The notes beneath the pieces were generated by a model. It did not search any database and was not told the DNA's origin. It worked only from the letters and a program-made list of their open reading frames with translations. Shown piece after piece: positions 6,012-9,147 of a stretch of 9,147 bases of DNA (its first letter is position 1; each line of letters opens with the position of its first letter). This stretch comes from Planctomycetaceae bacterium. Lineage in GTDB: Bacteria; Planctomycetota; Planctomycetia; Pirellulales; Thermoguttaceae. The DNA is taken from assembly GCA_031276415.1 (NCBI GenBank), contig JAISNF010000338.1:1-9147 (forward strand), given 5' to 3'. A program made the position numbers and the translations under genes.

Positions 6012-7436
6012 ATGGACACTAAAATTAAAATTGGTTTATTCGGAATCGGGCTTGAAACTTATTGGTTACAGTTTGCCGGATTGCGCGAGCGTTTGCTTGG
6101 TTATCAACAGGTTATCGCCGACAATATTTCACGGTTTGGAGTGGATGTGGTTAATGTTGGTTTGATTGATAATCCGGTTGCTGCTCAACAGGCTGCGGAT
6201 TGTCTTAAACGGGAAGATGTTCAACTTGTATTTCTGTACGTTTCGACTTATGCGCTTTCCTCGACGGTTTTACCGGTGGTACAAAAAATCAAAGTTCCGG
6301 TTATTGTTCTTAATTTGCAGCCGACAGCCGCTATTGATTACGCAACATTCAACGCATTACAAGACCGTGTTAAAATGACCGGCGAATGGTTGGCTCATTG
6401 TCAGGCTTGCAGTGTTCCGGAAATTGCCAATGTTTTACTTCGTGCCGGTATTGATTTTCATCAGGTAACCGGAGTTTTGCGCGATGATCCGGTTGCGTGG
6501 CAGGAGATTAACGATTGGATCGAAGCGGCACGGGTTGCGGAAATAATGCGCAAAAACCGAGTCGGATTATTGGGACATTATTACGGAGGAATGTTGGATA
6601 TTTATTCCGATTTGACAAACCATTCCAAGCAATTCGGTTGTCATTTTGAATTTATTGAAATGGCGGAGTTGTGGTATTTGCGGGAACAAGCGGAATCTTC
6701 TGCGATTGATTTTAAAGTTGCGCAAATTCGGGAACATTTTGATATTCAGGCGGATTGTGAAGAAACGGAAATTCGCCGTGCGGCTCAAACAGCAGTTGCG
6801 CTTGATTTGTTGGTCAAACAACATCGGCTTGGTTCGCTTGCCTATTTCGGTAACGGAACCGGAGACGATACTTATGTTGATTTAATCGGCAGTGTTATTG
6901 TTGGTAATTCATTGCTGACGGCTTCCGGTATTCCTGTTGCCGGAGAATACGAAGTTAAAAACGTGCAGGCAATGAAAATTCTTGATTCTTTTGGTGTTGG
7001 CGGTTCTTTTACGGAGTTTTACGCTCTTGACTTCAACGATGATGTTATTCTCATGGGTCATGACGGTCCCGGTCACACCAAAATCGCAGAAGGGAAAACA
7101 AAACTTAAACCGCTCAAAATTTATCACGGTAAAACCGGACATGGTTTAAGTGTGGAAATGAGTGTCCGATCTGGAGCGGTAACACTTCTTTCGGTAATTG
7201 ATGCGCCGGATGGGGTGTTACGTCTTTTGGTTGCGGAGGGCGAATCGGTTCCCGGCGCAATTCTGGAAATCGGTAATACAAACAGTCGTTACCATTTTCC
7301 GCTTGGTGTAAGAAAATTTATTGATACTTGGTGTTCTTACGGTCCGGCTCATCATTGTGCTATCGGAGTTGGGCATATCGCTGAAAAACTCAAAAAACTC
7401 GCAGACCTGCTTGATATGGATGTAATCTGTATCTAA
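6012..7436 (+). CDS. L-arabinose isomerase-family protein (L-fucose/L-arabinose isomerase fold)
   Basis: A 474-residue cytosolic aldose-ketose isomerase of the L-arabinose/L-fucose isomerase superfamily; E. coli AraA has 500 residues. The N-terminal half is the Rossmann-like part (KIKIGLFGIG at 4-13, a further strand RVGLLGHYYGG at 183-193). The catalytic half carries AGEYEVKNVQAMKI (310-323), GSFTEFYALDF (331-341), ILMGHDGPGH (346-355) and YGPAHHC (443-449). E312 or E314, E335, H350 and H447 or H448 therefore match the Mn-binding Glu-Glu-His-His set of AraA (E306, E333, H350, H450 in E. coli, from memory). These ligands look intact, so an active isomerase is likely, but the rest diverges from AraA and the sugar cannot be named. 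There is no signal peptide. ATG at 6012 follows a tandem repeat with no Shine-Dalgarno. The next gene, 265 bp on, is a second sugar isomerase-like protein. Confidence 0.85.
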   Translation: MDTKIKIGLFGIGLETYWLQFAGLRERLLGYQQVIADNISRFGVDVVNVGLIDNPVAAQQAADCLKREDVQLVFLYVSTYALSSTVLPVVQKIKVPVIVLNLQPTAAIDYATFNALQDRVKMTGEWLAHCQACSVPEIANVLLRAGIDFHQVTGVLRDDPVAWQEINDWIEAARVAEIMRKNRVGLLGHYYGGMLDIYSDLTNHSKQFGCHFEFIEMAELWYLREQAESSAIDFKVAQIREHFDIQADCEETEIRRAAQTAVALDLLVKQHRLGSLAYFGNGTGDDTYVDLIGSVIVGNSLLTASGIPVAGEYEVKNVQAMKILDSFGVGGSFTEFYALDFNDDVILMGHDGPGHTKIAEGKTKLKPLKIYHGKTGHGLSVEMSVRSGAVTLLSVIDAPDGVLRLLVAEGESVPGAILEIGNTNSRYHFPLGVRKFIDTWCSYGPAHHCAIGVGHIAEKLKKLADLLDMDVICI

Positions 7437-7503
7437 AATTCGTTCCATTTTAATAATGAACAGTATCGCAAACGGATTTACAACCACAACGTTAATAATT
7501 CCG

Positions 7504-7519
7504 CATTTTTTAAAAAATG
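7504..7519. other. Perfect 16-bp AT palindrome downstream of the isomerase
   Basis: CATTTTTTAAAAAATG is perfectly self-complementary and lies 67 bp after the isomerase stop. It lacks the GC stem and U-tract of an intrinsic terminator, so a termination role is only possible. A site for a DNA-bending protein is an alternative. Confidence 0.4.
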
Positions 7520-7590
7520 GTTTTGGGCGGGTATGTTTTTTGTGGTTTGGAGATGGTAAAATAAATTTCCGGTCATTTGGAAGTTTTGGC

Positions 7591-7606
7591 ATGTCATTTT
7601 TGACAT
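7591..7606. promoter_or_regulatory. Candidate operator palindrome
   Basis: ATGTCA and TGACAT flank a TTTT centre (7591-7606), about 95 bp upstream of the 7702 start. It includes TTGACA (7600-7605), which looks like a -35 box, but no -10 sits at proper spacing (TAATAT at 7628 is 22 bp away). A dimeric repressor or activator site is possible; the evidence is the symmetry alone. Confidence 0.3.
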
Positions 7607-7701
7607 AACACGAAAATGTAATCATCGTAATATCGTTAATACTTCCAATTTTGAAAAAAACATTTTGAAACTTTTTTTAACCTTTTAATCATTACAAAGT
7701 T

Positions 7702-8700
7702 ATGAGAAATTTATTATCACGTCGTCGATTTTTTGGTATGACCGCTGCGGCGGTAACATCGGTAGGATTGCTTTCTGAAAATCGGTTTTCATTGGCACAA
7801 TCCACAAACACAACTCCATTTCCTTCACAAATTTACAAAGCACGGATTATTGGTACGCCAACCGATGAGATTTGCGAAAAATGGAAAGCCGCCGGTTTTG
7901 CCGGAATGGAAGTCTCCAACTGGAACGTTTCGCCAGCCGACGCCCGGAAAATACGGCAACTCGTTGAAAAATACGATTTGCGAATCCATTCCGTCATGCG
8001 CGGCTGGGCAAACTTCAATAATCAGGAAAAATATGAAGAGGATATTGAATCGGTAAAAACTGCACTTCGTGCGGCATCGGCTTACGGAGCAGATACGGTT
8101 TTGTTGGTTCCGTGTCGGGTTGGCGGAATGAAAATGCCCGAAGCGTGGAATTTTGACATCGATTTCGATCCTGAAACGTTAAAAGTCAAAACGGTTGCCG
8201 AAGGTGATAATACGCCTTATGCCGATTATATTGCGGCTCAAAATCTCGCAACAGAATCATCAATTCGTGCTGTGGAATCACTTATTCCGTTTGCGGCGCG
8301 GGAAGGTGTCCGTATTGCGATTGAAAATGTCTGGAACAATCTTTGGTGTACGCCGAAATTTTTTGCTGCATTTTGCAAATATTTTAATCATCCGTGGGTC
8401 GGCTGTTATTTTGATCTTGGCAATCACACCAAGTATGCCCGTTGTGAAGAATGGCTCAAGGAACTTGGTAATTCTATTGTCAAATTGCATATTAAGGGTT
8501 ACAAAGTCAATGAAGTGAAAGGCAAACTCGGTGGCGGACCCGGTGATTGGGTCAAGATTGATAAAGCATCAATTGACTGGAAGTTGGTACGAAAAACGTT
8601 GTCCGATATTCGTTACAACGGTTGGATGAGTATTGAAGAAGACGGTTACACCGATGCCGAATACAGCAAAATTCTCGACAACATCATCGCCGGTGAATAA
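7702..8700 (+). CDS. Tat-exported sugar phosphate isomerase/epimerase-like TIM-barrel protein
   Basis: A 332-residue protein of the xylose isomerase-like TIM-barrel family (AP endonuclease family 2 / sugar phosphate isomerase-epimerase). The N-terminus is a clear twin-arginine signal: SRRRFFGM (6-13), a hydrophobic stretch to residue 24, and a likely cleavage after SLA (A32). The barrel follows: GFAGMEVSNW (65-74), IHSVMRGW (95-102), a repeat of strand-helix units, then the metal-site motifs AIENVWN (206-212, E208), CYFDLGNH (235-242, D238), KLHIKGYK (261-268, H263) and SIEEDGY (310-316, E312/E313). All four ligands are present. Tat export suggests folding and metal loading in the cytosol before transport. 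Secreted members are common in Planctomycetota and are often near sugar-use genes; substrate unknown. ATG at 7702 has an A/T-rich leader with no Shine-Dalgarno. It may be co-transcribed with the upstream isomerase, although the 265-bp gap is large. Confidence 0.9.
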   Translation: MRNLLSRRRFFGMTAAAVTSVGLLSENRFSLAQSTNTTPFPSQIYKARIIGTPTDEICEKWKAAGFAGMEVSNWNVSPADARKIRQLVEKYDLRIHSVMRGWANFNNQEKYEEDIESVKTALRAASAYGADTVLLVPCRVGGMKMPEAWNFDIDFDPETLKVKTVAEGDNTPYADYIAAQNLATESSIRAVESLIPFAAREGVRIAIENVWNNLWCTPKFFAAFCKYFNHPWVGCYFDLGNHTKYARCEEWLKELGNSIVKLHIKGYKVNEVKGKLGGGPGDWVKIDKASIDWKLVRKTLSDIRYNGWMSIEEDGYTDAEYSKILDNIIAGE

Positions 8701-8703
8701 CAA

Positions 8704-8750
8704 TAGGAAACTTCTAAAAACTACAGATTTGTTTTTTATTAACCACAGAG
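8704..8750 (+). repeat. Composite repeat, right copy
   Basis: A 47-bp block beginning TAGGAAACTTC, four bases after the stop of the upstream gene, and ending in ACCACAGAG. It is the partner of 341-385. Here the ACCACAGAG part breaks off into AAAAGAAAAATAG before the next hairpin begins. Confidence 0.75.
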
Positions 8751-8762
8751 AAAAGAAAAATA

Positions 8763-8833
8763 GTCCGCAGATTACGCTGATGATCGCAGATGATTTTTAA
8801 AAATAATCTGCGTCTATCTGCGAAATCTGCGGT
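8763..8833. repeat. Large palindromic element of the CCGCAGATT family
   Basis: The left arm (8765-8798, starting CCGCAGATTACGC) and the right arm (8800-8832, ending CGAAATCTGCGG) are complementary over about 32 bp with a few mismatches and almost no loop. Each arm has three CGCAGAT-like words about 9-10 bp apart. In RNA it would fold into one long hairpin about 65 bp downstream of the gene and could end transcription, but it lacks a clean U-tract. A half copy is at 5545-5570. Confidence 0.85.
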
Positions 8834-8865
8834 TAATAACCGGCTTTTTATTTAAGGACAAATTA

Positions 8866-8907
8866 TTTAACCACAGAGGACACAGAGTTCACAGAGAGGA
8901 AAGAATT
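8866..8907 (+). repeat. ACCACAGAG-family repeat, full single arm
   Basis: TTTAACCACAGAGGACAC continues into two more CACAGAG words (three in total, exact 9-bp period). It matches the reverse complement of 473-512 almost base for base. No inverted partner lies nearby. Confidence 0.85.
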
Positions 8908-8959
8908 TGCATTTATTCAGTAATGTCTCGGTTTAGTAGAAATTTCGTAATATTTCCTA

Positions 8960-9099
8960 AGTCCCGCAGGGACGGGATTATGCATAACCGTAGGTGTAGC
9001 GAAGCGCAACCTACGGAAACATCTAATAACACCAAACAAAAGCCCCGCATGGGGCGAGATTATCAGCCGAACAACCATAATCTCGCCCTTGCAGGGCTT
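8960..9099. repeat. Three copies of a 22-bp GCCCCGC...GATTAT mini-hairpin unit
   Basis: Copies lie at 8960-8981 (+, AGTCCCGCAGGGAC then GGGATTAT), 9041-9063 (+, AGCCCCGCATGGGGC then GAGATTAT) and 9077-9099 (minus, same unit). Each has its own short stem (GTCCC/GGGAC, GCCCC/GGGGC, GCCC/GGGC), and the second and third face each other across a 13-bp gap, giving a larger hairpin with a perfect 12-bp inner stem (9052-9063 with 9077-9088). Confidence 0.85.
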
Positions 9100-9147
9100 A
9101 GAAAAATTGGGGTGGGTGTTGCCGATCCGTAGGTTGCGCTTCGCTAC
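8988..9147. repeat. REP/BIME-like inverted element with GTAG ends
   Basis: A perfect 21-bp inverted repeat (8996-9016 against 9127-9147) encloses 110 bp that include two of the mini-hairpin units. The left copy is itself a hairpin: CCGTAGGT (8988-8995) pairs with ACCTACGG (9009-9016). GTAG next to a GCGAAGCGC core recalls REP sequences moved by RAYT-type tyrosine transposases; no such gene is in this window. The right copy ends exactly at the window edge, so the element probably continues. Confidence 0.75.

Larger units (their letters stand above)
8701..9147. other. Gene-free repeat cluster at the right edge
   Basis: This stretch downstream of the Tat-exported protein holds, in order, a composite repeat (8704-8750), a large CCGCAGATT hairpin (8763-8833), a full ACCACAGAG repeat (8866-8907), and a REP/BIME-like cluster (8960-9147). 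The 69-codon frame at 8923-9132 consists of repeat sequence and has no recognisable domain. Confidence 0.8.

Noticed and set aside
7218..7625. 135-codon minus-strand frame
   Set aside because: More than half is antisense to the well-supported isomerase and the rest is AT-rich spacer; no domain is recognisable.
8763..8833. Intrinsic terminator of the Tat-exported gene
   Set aside because: The hairpin is very long, has no clean U-tract and belongs to an interspersed repeat family, so I list it as a repeat and leave termination open.
8923..9132. 69-codon plus-strand frame
   Set aside because: It is made of REP-like repeat sequence and matches nothing I recognise.

Overview
The window reads as chromosomal DNA of a low-GC (about 40 % by eye), AT-rich bacterium. 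A member of the Planctomycetota or a similar environmental or gut lineage fits best. This rests on the Tat-exported TIM-barrel sugar isomerase/epimerase, the HD-phosphohydrolase N-terminus, the absence of Shine-Dalgarno motifs before the starts, and gene-poor spacers full of short palindromic repeats. It is an inference; no rRNA or other phylogenetic marker is present.

Layout. Positions 1-330 (minus) hold the N-terminal 110 codons of an HD-domain phosphohydrolase that runs off the left edge and has no complete reading frame in the window. A 323-bp spacer with an inverted ACCACAGAG-type repeat pair follows. Then come three minus-strand genes: an AAA-like ATPase fused to a PD-(D/E)XK nuclease domain (654-2291), folC (2411-4039), and a type Ib aspartate aminotransferase (4182-5381). 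A divergent 630-bp spacer is almost entirely tandem and interspersed repeats. Two plus-strand genes follow: an L-arabinose-isomerase-family protein (6012-7436) and a Tat-signal sugar phosphate isomerase/epimerase-like protein (7702-8700). The last 447 bp contain no credible gene but three families of palindromic repeats, ending in a REP/BIME-like cluster cut by the right edge.

How the parts relate. FolC and the aminotransferase are housekeeping functions (folate and amino-acid metabolism). The ATPase-nuclease looks like an accessory gene lodged among them. The two plus-strand genes are both sugar isomerase-like proteins and may belong to one carbohydrate-use locus, one acting in the cytosol and one exported, but no transporter, kinase or regulator is present to fix the substrate.

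I found no convincing new multi-gene system. The most unusual content is the repeat layer: two hairpin families built on the same plan (three CRCAGAK words at about 9-10 bp period in inverted arms), a composite repeat recurring at both ends of the window, GTAG-bearing REP-like elements, facing heptamer arrays, and tandem repeats of about 12 bp a short way upstream of three start codons.
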